Assembly (NCBI RefSeq): GCF_014204525.1
Contig: NZ_JACHLP010000005.1
Span: 30,232-94,231, forward strand
Origin: Roseateles oligotrophus
GTDB lineage: Bacteria; Pseudomonadota; Gammaproteobacteria; Burkholderiales; Burkholderiaceae_C
Direction: 5' to 3'
Length of the DNA: 64,000 nt
Under the pieces are notes generated by a model that was not told the DNA's origin, did no database searches, and saw nothing but the letters and a program-made list of their open reading frames with translations. The position numbers were made by a program, and so were the translations under genes. Below, one piece after another: positions 24,741-33,606 of this stretch (its first letter is position 1; every line of letters starts with the position of its first letter).

Positions 24741-26542
24741 TGACGGCGGCGACTACTAATTCGGTTCCTAAGCGCAAGTTCGATGTGGTCATCGTCGGCG
24801 CTGGCGGCTCGGGCATGCGTGCTTCCTTGCAGCTGTCGCTGGCCGGCCTGAATGTGGCCGTGCTGTCCAAGGTCTTCCCGACCCGCTCGCACACGGTGGC
24901 GGCGCAGGGCGGCGTGAGCGCCTCGCTGGGCAATATGTCCGAGGACAACTGGCATTACCACTTCTTCGACACCGTCAAGGGTTCGGACTGGCTGGGCGAC
25001 CAGGACGCCATCGAGTTCATGTGTCGCGAAGCGCCCAAGGTCGTCTACGAGCTTGAGCATTTCGGCATGCCTTTCGACCGCAATGCCGATGGCACGATCT
25101 ACCAGCGCCCCTTCGGCGGCCACACGGCCAACTACGGCGAGAAGCCCGTGCAGCGCGCCTGCGCCGCGGCCGACCGTACCGGCCACGCCATGTTGCACAC
25201 CCTGTACCAGCAGAACGTCAAGGCCAAGACCCAGTTCTTCGTCGAGTGGATGGCGCTGGACCTGATCCGCAACGAGGCGGGCGATGTGGTCGGCGTGACA
25301 GCGCTGGAAATGGAAACCGGCGAAGTCCACATCATGGAAGCCAAGACCGTCTTGCTGGCCACCGGCGGTGCCGGCCGCATCTTCGGCGCTTCCACCAATG
25401 CCTTCATCAACACCGGCGACGGTCTGGGCATGGCGGCGCGCGCCGGCATCCCCTTGGAAGACATGGAGTTCTGGCAATTCCACCCCACCGGCGTGGCCGG
25501 CGCGGGCGTCTTGCTGACCGAAGGCTGCCGCGGTGAGGGCGCGATTTTGCGCAATTGCAACGGTGAGCGCTTCATGGAGCGCTATGCGCCCACGCTGAAG
25601 GATCTGGCGCCGCGTGACTTCGTCTCGCGCTGCATGGACCAGGAGATCAAGGAAGGTCGTGGCTGCGGTCCCAACAAGGACTATATCGAGCTGGACATGA
25701 CCCACCTCGGCGCCGACACCATCATGAAGCGTCTGCCTTCGGTGTTCGAGATTGGCCATAACTTCGCCAACGTCGACATCACCAAGGAACCCATTCCCGT
25801 CGTCCCCACCATCCATTACCAGATGGGTGGCATCCCGACCAATATCTACGGTCAGGTCGTTGTGCCCAAGGACGGCAATCCCGATGCGGTGGTGAACGGC
25901 CTCTACGCCGTGGGCGAGTGCGCCTGCGTCAGCGTGCACGGCGCCAACCGCCTGGGCACCAACTCGCTGCTGGACCTGCTGGTGTTCGGCCGTGCGGCCG
26001 GCAACCACATCGTCGAGTCCGGCCTCAAGACCACCCAGCACAAGCCGCTGCCGGCCGATGCCGGTGCCGAGTCCCTGGCCCGCGTGGCCCGTCTGGACAA
26101 TAGCAACTCCGGCGAATACGCGCAGGATGTGGCCAATGATCTGCGTCTGGCCATGCAGCGCCACGCCGGCGTGTTCCGCACCCAGGCCACGCTGGACGAA
26201 GGCGTGCTGCAGGTCGCCGAGATCGCCAAGCGCGTCAAGAACATCACGCTGAAGGACAAGTCCAAGGTCTTCAACACGGCGCGCATCGAAGCTCTGGAGG
26301 TCGAGAACCTGATCGAAGTGGCCCAGGCCACCATCATCTCGGCCGCGGCCCGCCGCGAAAGCCGTGGCGCCCACACCGTGGACGACTACGCGGACACGCC
26401 CGAGCATCCGAACGGCCGCAACGACGCCGAATGGATGAAGCACACCCTGTGGTACTCGGAAGGCAATCGCCTGGACTACAAGCCGGTCAAGCTGAAGCCG
26501 CTGACGGTGGACTCCATCCCGCCCAAGGTGCGCACGTTCTAA
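24740..26542 (+). CDS. sdhA: Succinate dehydrogenase flavoprotein subunit (SdhA)
   Basis: A 600-residue flavoprotein. FDVVIVGAGGSGMRASLQLS is the FAD-binding fold, and H51 in TRSHTVAAQGG is the expected covalent FAD attachment site. Substrate and active-site motifs include EFWQFHPTG, LTEGCRGEGAIL, the catalytic-Arg segment following DFVSR, and VHGANRLGTNSLLDLLVFG. It oxidises succinate to fumarate and passes electrons to SdhB. Length agrees with the usual 588-600. Confidence 0.97.
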   Translation: MTAATTNSVPKRKFDVVIVGAGGSGMRASLQLSLAGLNVAVLSKVFPTRSHTVAAQGGVSASLGNMSEDNWHYHFFDTVKGSDWLGDQDAIEFMCREAPKVVYELEHFGMPFDRNADGTIYQRPFGGHTANYGEKPVQRACAAADRTGHAMLHTLYQQNVKAKTQFFVEWMALDLIRNEAGDVVGVTALEMETGEVHIMEAKTVLLATGGAGRIFGASTNAFINTGDGLGMAARAGIPLEDMEFWQFHPTGVAGAGVLLTEGCRGEGAILRNCNGERFMERYAPTLKDLAPRDFVSRCMDQEIKEGRGCGPNKDYIELDMTHLGADTIMKRLPSVFEIGHNFANVDITKEPIPVVPTIHYQMGGIPTNIYGQVVVPKDGNPDAVVNGLYAVGECACVSVHGANRLGTNSLLDLLVFGRAAGNHIVESGLKTTQHKPLPADAGAESLARVARLDNSNSGEYAQDVANDLRLAMQRHAGVFRTQATLDEGVLQVAEIAKRVKNITLKDKSKVFNTARIEALEVENLIEVAQATIISAAARRESRGAHTVDDYADTPEHPNGRNDAEWMKHTLWYSEGNRLDYKPVKLKPLTVDSIPPKVRTF

Positions 26543-26581
26543 ACGGACGTTTGCTCAGCCCAGAATTCAAGGAATAAGACA

Positions 26582-27286
26582 ATGACCAAGCGTACCTTCC
26601 AGATCTACCGCTACGACCCGGACAAGGATGCCAAGCCCTATATGCAGACCCTGGAGGTCGAGCTGGACGGCTCCGAGCGCATGCTGCTGGACGCCCTGGG
26701 CAAGCTCAAGGCGGTGGACCCGACCCTGAGCTTCCGCCGCTCCTGCCGCGAAGGTGTTTGTGGCTCCGACGCCATGAATATCAATGGCAAGAACGGCCTG
26801 GCCTGCCTGACCAATATGCGCACGCTGCCCGGCGTGATCGTGCTCAAGCCCCTGCCTGGCCTGCCCGTCATCCGCGACCTGATCGTGGACATGACCCAGT
26901 TCTTCAAGCAGTACAACTCGATCAAGCCCTATCTGATCAACGAGACGCCGCTGCCCGACAAGGAGCGCCTGCAATCGCCCGAAGAGCGCGACGAGCTGAA
27001 CGGCCTGTACGAGTGCATTCTGTGCGCCAGCTGCTCGACCAGCTGCCCCAGCTTCTGGTGGAATCCCGACAAATTCGTCGGCCCCGCCGGTCTGCTGCAG
27101 GCCTACCGTTTCATCGCCGACAGCCGCGACGATGCCACCGCAGCCCGCCTGGATAACCTGGAAGATCCCTACCGCCTGTTCCGCTGCCACACCATCATGA
27201 ACTGCGTCGATGTCTGCCCCAAGGGCTTGAACCCGACCAAGGCGATTGGCAAGATCAAGGAAATGATGGTGCGCCGCGCCATCTAA
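26582..27286 (+). CDS. sdhB: Succinate dehydrogenase iron-sulfur subunit (SdhB)
   Basis: A 234-residue protein. The plant-type [2Fe-2S] ligands are C55, C60, D63 and C75 (the aspartate at the third position occurs in E. coli too). The [4Fe-4S] and [3Fe-4S] clusters are served by C145, C148, C151, C155 in [13 protein letters not shown] and by the cysteines of [15 protein letters not shown]. It conducts electrons from FAD to ubiquinone. It lies 39 bases after sdhA with an AAGGAATAAG ribosome site. Confidence 0.97.
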   Translation: MTKRTFQIYRYDPDKDAKPYMQTLEVELDGSERMLLDALGKLKAVDPTLSFRRSCREGVCGSDAMNINGKNGLACLTNMRTLPGVIVLKPLPGLPVIRDLIVDMTQFFKQYNSIKPYLINETPLPDKERLQSPEERDELNGLYECILCASCSTSCPSFWWNPDKFVGPAGLLQAYRFIADSRDDATAARLDNLEDPYRLFRCHTIMNCVDVCPKGLNPTKAIGKIKEMMVRRAI

Positions 27287-27311
27287 GCTGGTCTGTCGCG
27301 TGATTCTCAAT

Positions 27312-27605
27312 ATGACCGAGTCGATGTCAGAAAATAACTTGATTGATGAGCGGGCTCTGTCCAAACTGCGTTGGCGCTGCCGGCGTGGTTTGCTTGAAAA
27401 CGATCTCTTCATCGAGCGTTTTTTTGACAAGCACGCTGCCGCCTTGACCGAGAAACAGGCTCAGGGCCTGCGGGAACTGATGGATCTGTCCGATAACGAT
27501 CTGTTAGACCTGCTGCTGCGCCGCAAGGAGCCCGAGGGTGAGTTGGTTCGTGCCGATGTCATCGAGGTCCTCGCCCTGCTGAGAACCACCGCGACTGCCG
27601 TTTAA
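27312..27605 (+). CDS. sdhE: FAD assembly factor SdhE
   Basis: A 97-residue protein from the ATG at 27312 (27324 is an alternative). The [19 protein letters not shown] segment includes the conserved RGxxE motif that contacts SdhA during covalent flavinylation. It folds as a small helical bundle. Position between sdhB and gltA is typical for betaproteobacteria. No strong ribosome site is visible, so low expression or coupling from sdhB is possible. Confidence 0.93.
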   Translation: MTESMSENNLIDERALSKLRWRCRRGLLENDLFIERFFDKHAAALTEKQAQGLRELMDLSDNDLLDLLLRRKEPEGELVRADVIEVLALLRTTATAV

Positions 27606-27634
27606 GAAATACCCAAGAAGCAAAGGAAAAGCCC

Positions 27635-28945
27635 ATGATTCCGTCAGACGTCAAAGCCACCCTGTCGTTCTCCGACGGCAGTCCGAATATGGACCTGCCC
27701 CTTTACAAGGGCACCATAGGCCCGGATGTGATCGACATCCGCAAGCTCTACGCCCAGACCGGCAAGTTCACCTACGACCCGGGCTTTCTGTCGACCGCCT
27801 CCTGCAACTCCACCATCACCTATATCGACGGTGACAAGGGCGAGCTGCTGTATCGCGGCTACCCGATCGAGCAGTTGGCCACCAGCTGCGACTACCTCGA
27901 AACCTGTTATCTGCTGCTGTACGGAGAGCTGCCCAACCCCGCGCAGAAGGAAGAGTTCGTGGCCCGTGTGACCAATCACACCATGGTCAACGAGCAGATG
28001 CAGTTCTTCCTGCGTGGCTTCCGCCGCGACGCTCACCCGATGGCGGTGATGACCGGCCTGGTTGGCGCGATGTCGGCCTTCTATCACGACAGCACCGACA
28101 TCAATAACCCCGAGCACCGCGAGATCGCGGCGATCCGCCTGATCGCCAAGATGCCCACGCTGGTGGCCATGGCCTACAAATACACCGTCGGCCAGCCCTA
28201 TATCTACCCCAAGAACGATCTGAGCTACGCCGGCAACTTCATGCGCATGATGTTTGCCACGCCTTGCGAGGACTACAAGCCTAACGACGTGCTGGTGCGG
28301 GCCATGGACCGCATCTTCATCCTGCACGCCGACCACGAGCAAAACGCCTCGACCTCGACCGTGCGCCTGTGCGGCTCCTCCGGCACCAACCCCTTCGCAG
28401 CCATCGCCGCCGGCGTGGCCTGCCTGTGGGGCCCGGCCCACGGTGGCGCCAACGAAGCCGCGCTGAATATGCTGGAAGACATCCAGCGCAACGGCGGTGT
28501 GGCCAAGATCGGCGAGTTCATCAAGCAGGTCAAGGACAAGAACAGCGGCGTCAAGCTGATGGGCTTCGGCCACCGGGTCTACAAGAATTACGACCCGCGT
28601 GCCAAGCTGATGCGCGAAACCTGCCACGAGGTGCTGGACGAGCTGGGCCTGCACAACGACCCCATGTTCAAGCTGGCCATGGAGCTGGAAAAGATTGCGC
28701 TGGAAGACGAGTACTTCGTCGCCCGCAAGCTCTACCCGAATGTGGACTTCTACTCGGGCATCGTGCAGCGCGCCATCGGCATCCCCGTGCCCTTGTTCAC
28801 CGCCATCTTCTCGCTCGCCCGCACCGTTGGCTGGATCGCCCAGCTGAACGAGATGATCGGCGATCCGGAGTACAAGATCGGCCGTCCGCGCCAGCTCTAC
28901 GTGGGCGCCACCGCCCGCAACGTCAAGCCCATCGGCGAGCGTTGA
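27635..28945 (+). CDS. gltA: Citrate synthase
   Basis: A 436-residue hexameric-type (type II) citrate synthase. Catalytic histidines lie in [12 protein letters not shown] and [13 protein letters not shown], and the catalytic aspartate is in the DFYSGI segment. The N-terminal domain with [20 protein letters not shown] is typical of the NADH-sensitive proteobacterial enzymes. It condenses oxaloacetate and acetyl-CoA. Last gene of the sdh operon, 29 bases after sdhE, followed by a terminator. Confidence 0.97.
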   Translation: MIPSDVKATLSFSDGSPNMDLPLYKGTIGPDVIDIRKLYAQTGKFTYDPGFLSTASCNSTITYIDGDKGELLYRGYPIEQLATSCDYLETCYLLLYGELPNPAQKEEFVARVTNHTMVNEQMQFFLRGFRRDAHPMAVMTGLVGAMSAFYHDSTDINNPEHREIAAIRLIAKMPTLVAMAYKYTVGQPYIYPKNDLSYAGNFMRMMFATPCEDYKPNDVLVRAMDRIFILHADHEQNASTSTVRLCGSSGTNPFAAIAAGVACLWGPAHGGANEAALNMLEDIQRNGGVAKIGEFIKQVKDKNSGVKLMGFGHRVYKNYDPRAKLMRETCHEVLDELGLHNDPMFKLAMELEKIALEDEYFVARKLYPNVDFYSGIVQRAIGIPVPLFTAIFSLARTVGWIAQLNEMIGDPEYKIGRPRQLYVGATARNVKPIGER

Positions 28946-28981
28946 TCCTCGCGGGCGCACGCCGCGCCCGCTTGGCCCAGG

Positions 28982-29022
28982 CCTTGCACAGGTCCCGTCC
29001 GGGGCTGGTGCAAGGTTTTTTT
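28982..29022 (+). terminator. Rho-independent terminator of the sdh-gltA operon
   Basis: CCTTGCAC, a loop containing a small internal hairpin, GTGCAAGG, then seven T. It lies 36 bases after the gltA stop. Confidence 0.85.
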
Positions 29023-29075
29023 CTTATGGGTCAGGCCTCGCAATGCCCGGGCTTGGGCTATGCTGCGGGGCGCAA

Positions 29076-29087
29076 GCAAACGTTTGC
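29076..29087. promoter_or_regulatory. LacI/PurR-type operator
   Basis: GCAAACGTTTGC is a perfect 12-base palindrome with the central CG typical of LacI-family sites (RbsR, PurR). It lies 40 bases before the regulator start, which suggests autoregulation of the regulator-rbsK-nucleoside hydrolase operon. Confidence 0.75.
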
Positions 29088-29126
29088 CTAACGCCTCTCT
29101 TCCAAGACAAGCAGCAGAGTCCCTTC

Positions 29127-30173
29127 TTGAGCACGATCAAAGATGTGGCCACCCGCGCCGGGGTGTCCTTCACCACGGTTTCGCATGTATTGAACAATAG
29201 CCGGCCCGTCAGTGCCGAGGCGCGCCGTCGCGTGCTGGAGGCGGTGGACGAAATCGGTTACTTGCCCAGCGCCGTGGCCCGCTCCCTGCGCACCAGCGAG
29301 ACCAAGATCGTCGGCGTGCTGGTGCCCAATGTGCAAAACCCCTTCTTCGCCGAACTGGTTTGCGGTGTGGAAGAGAGCTGCCGCCTGGCCGGCTACTCGG
29401 TCTTTCTGTGCAATTCCGACAACGACCCCAAGCGCCAGCAGCAATACATGCGCACCCTGCTGGAAAAGCGGGTGGACGGGCTCTTGCTGTCCTCGGCCGG
29501 CGACGACGAAGCCCTGGCCCGCATCTTCAAGATGGCGCGCGTGCCGGCCGTGACGGTGGACCGCCTGGTGCCGGGTGCGCGCGCCGACCGGGTCAGCGTC
29601 AACAACAGCCAGGGCGCGCATAACGCCGTCTCCCATCTGCTGGAGCTGGGTCATCAGCGCATCGCCTGCATCAGCGGTCCGGCCGAATTCGAGGTTTCGC
29701 GCGAGCGCCTGCAAGGTTGGCGCAGCGCCCTGCAAGCGCGTGGCCTGCCCGTAGACGAGAACCTGGTGATTGCCGGCGACTTCAGCAGCCAGGGCGGCTA
29801 TGCCGCGGCCTGCCGGCTCTTGCAGGCGCAGCGCGAGCTGCCCGCCGCGGCGAAAATCAGCGCCATCTTCGCCAGCAATGACTTGATGGCCATCGGCGCC
29901 CTGCGCGCGGCCGCCGAGTTTGGCCTGGCCGTGCCCCAGCAACTCTCGGTGATCGGCTTCGATGACATCGAGCTGGGGTCCTATGTGTTCCCGGCCCTGA
30001 CCAGCGTGGGCTGCTCCATCAAGGCCCTGGGCCAGCAGGCCGGGCAGATGCTGATCGAGCGCATCGACCAGCCCGAGGCCGAGCTGCGCGAGCTCTTGAT
30101 GACGCCCAGCCTGGTGCTGCGCGAGAGCACCAGCGCGCCCAGCCTCGGCCTGGGTTCTTCTTTCAAAGCATAA
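29127..30173 (+). CDS. LacI-family regulator of the nucleoside/ribose operon
   Basis: About 348 residues from a TTG at 29127, where STIKDVATRAGVSFTTVSHV begins the canonical LacI helix-turn-helix; an upstream in-frame start would add a non-conserved stretch over the operator. The hinge helix (AVARSLRTSE) precedes a periplasmic-binding-protein-like effector domain (VGVLVPNVQNPFFAELVCGV to the C terminus, with SVIGFDDIELGSYVFPALTS). The downstream genes point to ribose or a ribonucleoside as inducer, as in RbsR. It is most likely a repressor binding 29076-29087. Confidence 0.88.
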   Translation: MSTIKDVATRAGVSFTTVSHVLNNSRPVSAEARRRVLEAVDEIGYLPSAVARSLRTSETKIVGVLVPNVQNPFFAELVCGVEESCRLAGYSVFLCNSDNDPKRQQQYMRTLLEKRVDGLLLSSAGDDEALARIFKMARVPAVTVDRLVPGARADRVSVNNSQGAHNAVSHLLELGHQRIACISGPAEFEVSRERLQGWRSALQARGLPVDENLVIAGDFSSQGGYAAACRLLQAQRELPAAAKISAIFASNDLMAIGALRAAAEFGLAVPQQLSVIGFDDIELGSYVFPALTSVGCSIKALGQQAGQMLIERIDQPEAELRELLMTPSLVLRESTSAPSLGLGSSFKA

Positions 30174-30176
30174 AAA

Positions 30177-31169
30177 ATGACTCAGCAGAATTCCGGCCTG
30201 TCCGACTCGACCGCCCTGCCTGCCCAGGTCCTGGTGGTCGGCAGCATCAATATGGATATGGTGGCCCATGCCCCGCGTCTGCCCGCAGCCGGTGAGACCT
30301 TGGTGGGCGAGGCTTTTGTGATGGCGCCGGGCGGCAAGGGCGCCAACCAGGCCGTGGCCGCGGCCCGCTTGGGCGCCTCGGTGGCCTTTGTCTCCCGCGT
30401 GGGCACGCGCCAGCATGGCGAGGCCTTGCTGCAGGCCTTGCAGGACGAGGGCGTGGACGGCTCCGCCGTGCTGCGCGATGCCCAGGCCTTGCCCGGCATC
30501 GCCGTCATCATGGTGGCGAGCGAAGGCGGCGAGAACTCCATCGTCTACGTGCCCGGCAGCAATGCCCAGCTGAGCCCGCAGGACGTGCTGGCGGGCGCGC
30601 GCAAATTCCAGGCGGGCACGGTCACCGTGGCCCAGCTGGAGGTGCCGCTGCCGGCCGTCCAGCAGGCTTTTGAGCTGAGTCGCGCCGCCGGTGGCCGCAC
30701 GGTGCTGAACGCCGCGCCGGCCCTGGCGGTGACGCCCGCCTTGCTGGCCTTGACGGACTGGCTGGTCCTGAACGAGACCGAGGCATTCCAGCTGGCCGGT
30801 CTGCCGGCCTTGCCCGAGGAAACTCCGCCTGCGCAATTGCTGAGCCAGGTGGGCGTCGCCGCTCAAGCTTTGCGTCAGCGTGGGGCAGGGCAGGTGCTGG
30901 TGACGCTGGGCGGGACCGGTGTGCTGATGTGCGGGGCCGAGGGCCTGCAACATCTGCCGGCCCAGGCCGTCAAGGCGGTGGACACCGTCGGTGCCGGCGA
31001 CACCTTTGTCGGCGGCTTCGCCACCGGCCTGGCCGAGGGCCTGAGCGCCGTGGACGCCGTGCGTCTGGGCATGGCGGCGGCGGCCATCGCCGTCAGCCGC
31101 AGCGGTGTGCAAAGCGCCATGCCCAGGCGGGCGGAGCTGGGCCCGGCTTTCGCGCCCCGCCAGGATTGA
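30177..31169 (+). CDS. rbsK: Ribokinase
   Basis: A 330-residue PfkB-family kinase. The N terminus has [19 protein letters not shown] and the [16 protein letters not shown] substrate motif. The anion hole and catalytic aspartate lie in [16 protein letters not shown] near residue 265. It phosphorylates ribose to ribose-5-phosphate, and so uses the sugar released by the nucleoside hydrolase encoded next. Only three bases separate it from the regulator stop, so the genes are co-transcribed. Confidence 0.92.
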   Translation: MTQQNSGLSDSTALPAQVLVVGSINMDMVAHAPRLPAAGETLVGEAFVMAPGGKGANQAVAAARLGASVAFVSRVGTRQHGEALLQALQDEGVDGSAVLRDAQALPGIAVIMVASEGGENSIVYVPGSNAQLSPQDVLAGARKFQAGTVTVAQLEVPLPAVQQAFELSRAAGGRTVLNAAPALAVTPALLALTDWLVLNETEAFQLAGLPALPEETPPAQLLSQVGVAAQALRQRGAGQVLVTLGGTGVLMCGAEGLQHLPAQAVKAVDTVGAGDTFVGGFATGLAEGLSAVDAVRLGMAAAAIAVSRSGVQSAMPRRAELGPAFAPRQD

Positions 31170-31181
31170 GAAAGGTCTGCG

Positions 31182-32174
31182 ATGAAATCCGACACCCGTT
31201 TGCAGGTGATTTTTGATACCGACCCTGGCATCGACGATGCCATGGCCTTGTTCCTGCTGGCCCGCCATCCGGCCATCCATCTGCGCGCCATCACCACCGT
31301 GTTCGGCAATGCCTCGCTGGCCGTGACCACGCGCAATGCCCAGGCCTTGTGCGGGCTGTACGGCCTGCCGCCCGAGCAGGTCCTGGTGGCGGCCGGTGCG
31401 GCCGGCCCGCTGCAGGCCGGCGCCGAGCGCGAGCATTCCACCCATGTCCATGGCGAAGACGGCCTGGGCGGCGAGGCGCAGAGGGCGATCGATGCCCGCA
31501 GCGCGCTGCACCCCTTGGACCCGCGCCCGGCCTATCAATTGATCTGCGATCTGGTCAATGCCCAGCCCGGCCAGATCACGCTGATTGCCGTCGGCCCGAT
31601 GACGAATCTGGCCCAGGCCCTGCGCCACGACCCCGGCATCGCGGCCAAGGTCAGGCAAGTCATCGTGATGGGCGGAGCCTTCGGCATCCAGGGCCGCAGC
31701 GGCAATGTGACGCCGGTGGCCGAGGCCAATATGATCAACGACCCCGAGGCGGCCGACATCGTGTTCGGCGCCGAATGGCCGGTGGTCATCGTCGGTCTGG
31801 ACGTGACCCAGGCCGTGGTGATGGACGAGGACTACCTCGCCGGCCTGCAAGGCCGTGGTGGCGCGGTCGGTGATTTCCTCTGGCATGCCACGCGCCACTA
31901 CCAGGACTTCTACCACTCGGTCGATGGCATTCGCGGCATCTACTCGCACGACGCCAGCGCGATCGCCTATGCCGTCGTCCCCGAGGCCTTCGAGCTGCGC
32001 GCCGGCCCGGTGCGCGTCGCCCTCGAAGGCATTGCGCGCGGCCAGACCATCCAGAAGCTGCGCCCGCCCGGCCCCGTGGCCGATGCCTGGACGGGCTGCC
32101 CCGCCCAGCAGGTCTGCATCGCTGTGGACAGCGCCCGTGTGCTGGCCTTGTTCGACCAGGTGTTTGACGCCTAA
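31182..32174 (+). CDS. Ribonucleoside hydrolase (IunH family)
   Basis: A 330-residue nucleoside hydrolase. The Ca-binding DTDPGIDDA motif is at 12-20 (D14, D18, D19), with further family segments VIVMGGAFGIQGRSGNVTP, AEANMINDPEAADIVF and a late YSHDASAIAYAV. It splits ribonucleosides into base and ribose. Which base is preferred (pyrimidine or inosine/uridine) cannot be told. With ribokinase downstream of the LacI regulator it forms a nucleoside scavenging route. Confidence 0.92.
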   Translation: MKSDTRLQVIFDTDPGIDDAMALFLLARHPAIHLRAITTVFGNASLAVTTRNAQALCGLYGLPPEQVLVAAGAAGPLQAGAEREHSTHVHGEDGLGGEAQRAIDARSALHPLDPRPAYQLICDLVNAQPGQITLIAVGPMTNLAQALRHDPGIAAKVRQVIVMGGAFGIQGRSGNVTPVAEANMINDPEAADIVFGAEWPVVIVGLDVTQAVVMDEDYLAGLQGRGGAVGDFLWHATRHYQDFYHSVDGIRGIYSHDASAIAYAVVPEAFELRAGPVRVALEGIARGQTIQKLRPPGPVADAWTGCPAQQVCIAVDSARVLALFDQVFDA

Positions 32175-32231
32175 CATCATGCCTCATGGCCTTCCGCCCC
32201 CCTCGGGAGGCCGTTCATTTTGGAGTTCCCC

Positions 32232-33551
32232 ATGTCCGCACAAACCACCATCCTCAAGGCCCGCTGGCTGCTGCCCATGAGCCCGGGCAGCCAAGTGCTG
32301 AACGAGCATGCCCTGGTCATCCAGGGCGAGCGCATTGCCGCCATCCTGCCCTGGGCGCAGGCGGCCCAACAGTTCCCGGACGCGGCCACGGTGGAGTTGG
32401 GCGAGCATGTGCTGATCCCCGGTCTGATCAATGCGCACACGCACTCGGCCATGTCCTTGCTGCGCGGCGTGGCCGACGATGTGCCGCTGATGGACTGGCT
32501 CAACAACCATATCTGGCCGCTGGAGAAGAAATGGGTCAGCGAGGACTGGACCTACCAGGGCTCCCTGCTGAGCGCCTGCGAGGCCTTGCGCGGCGGCGTC
32601 ACCTATCTGAACGATATGTATTTCTTCCCGACCGCGATGGCGCGGGCGGCGCTGGACAGCGGCCTGCGCGCCGGTGTCTCCATCAATGTGATCGACTTCC
32701 CCACCGGCTATGCCGCCAACGCCGGAGAGTACATCAGCAAAGGCCTGGAGGCTTACGAGCAGTACAAGGGCGAGAAGCTGCTGGACTGGACCTCGGCCCC
32801 GCACGCGCCCTACACGGTGTCCGATGAAACTTTCATCCAGCTGCGCGATCTGCGCGACCGCCTGGGCCTGCAGATGCACTGCCACATCCACGAGACCCAG
32901 TTCGAGGTGGATGAGAGCGTCAAGCAGCATGGCATGCGCCCGCTGGAGCGCTTGAACAAGCTGGGCCTGCTGGATTCGCGCATGATGGCCGTCCATATGG
33001 TGCATCTGAACGAGGCCGAGATCGCCATGCTGGGCCAGCAAGGCGTGCATGTGGTGCACAACCCCAACTCGAATATGAAGCTAGCCTCGGGTGTCTGCCC
33101 GGTGACGGCGCTGGAAGCCGCCGGTGTCAACACCGTGCTGGGCACCGATGGTGCTGCCTCCAACAACCGCCAGGATATGTTTGGCGAGATCCGCGCCGCC
33201 GCCTTGCTGGCCAAGGGCGTGACGCAGAACTCCACCACCGTCTCGGCCCGCACGGCGCTGGAGATGGCCACGCTGCGCGCCGCCAAGGCCATGGGCCGCG
33301 AGGCCGATCTGGGCTCGCTGGAAGTGGGTAAGCTGGCCGATGTGGTGGCCGTCAGCCTGGCCGCGCTGGAATGCCGGCCGGTCTACAACCCCGAGGCCCA
33401 GCTGGTCTATGTGGCCGGCCGCGAGCATGTGTCCGACGTCTGGGTGGGCGGCAAGCAGCTGCTCAAGAACCGCCTGCCGACCCAGCTCGATCAGGCCGCG
33501 GTGCTGGACCGCATCGAGGCCATCGTGGCCCAGATGAAGGCGCAGCGCTGA
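32232..33551 (+). CDS. TRZ/ATZ-family amidohydrolase (MTA/SAH deaminase-like)
   Basis: A 439-residue amidohydrolase. Metal ligands are visible: H69 and H71 in INAHTHSAMSLLRG, the HCHIHETQFE and HMVHLNEAEI histidines, and the aspartate of LGTDGAASNN. The pattern fits 5'-methylthioadenosine/S-adenosylhomocysteine deaminases and related purine or triazine deaminases. It is the last gene after nucleoside hydrolase; a GGCCTTCC-loop-GGGAGGCC hairpin (32188-32212) sits in the short gap and could tune read-through. A purine nucleoside deaminase would fit the operon, but guanine- or cytosine-like substrates are possible. Confidence 0.88.
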   Translation: MSAQTTILKARWLLPMSPGSQVLNEHALVIQGERIAAILPWAQAAQQFPDAATVELGEHVLIPGLINAHTHSAMSLLRGVADDVPLMDWLNNHIWPLEKKWVSEDWTYQGSLLSACEALRGGVTYLNDMYFFPTAMARAALDSGLRAGVSINVIDFPTGYAANAGEYISKGLEAYEQYKGEKLLDWTSAPHAPYTVSDETFIQLRDLRDRLGLQMHCHIHETQFEVDESVKQHGMRPLERLNKLGLLDSRMMAVHMVHLNEAEIAMLGQQGVHVVHNPNSNMKLASGVCPVTALEAAGVNTVLGTDGAASNNRQDMFGEIRAAALLAKGVTQNSTTVSARTALEMATLRAAKAMGREADLGSLEVGKLADVVAVSLAALECRPVYNPEAQLVYVAGREHVSDVWVGGKQLLKNRLPTQLDQAAVLDRIEAIVAQMKAQR

Positions 33552-33562
33552 TCGATTCAGCA

Positions 33563-33581
33563 AGGCCCGCATAGCGGGCCT
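33563..33581. terminator. Hairpin between convergent genes, possible bidirectional terminator
   Basis: AGGCCCGC, ATA, GCGGGCCT. A perfect eight-base stem between the amidohydrolase and the DUF5666 lipoprotein stop, without a strong T run on either side. Confidence 0.45.
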
Positions 33582-33606
33582 CTTGCCGATGAGCTGGCCG
33601 GTGAAA

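Noticed and set aside
29088..32180. Minus-strand 1030-codon open frame over the LacI, ribokinase and hydrolase genes
   Set aside because: It spans three real plus-strand genes and shows only shadow-frame composition.
32188..32212. Rho-independent terminator before the amidohydrolase
   Set aside because: The hairpin has a G:T pair and no real T run, and the downstream gene follows at once; kept only as a possible attenuating hairpin.
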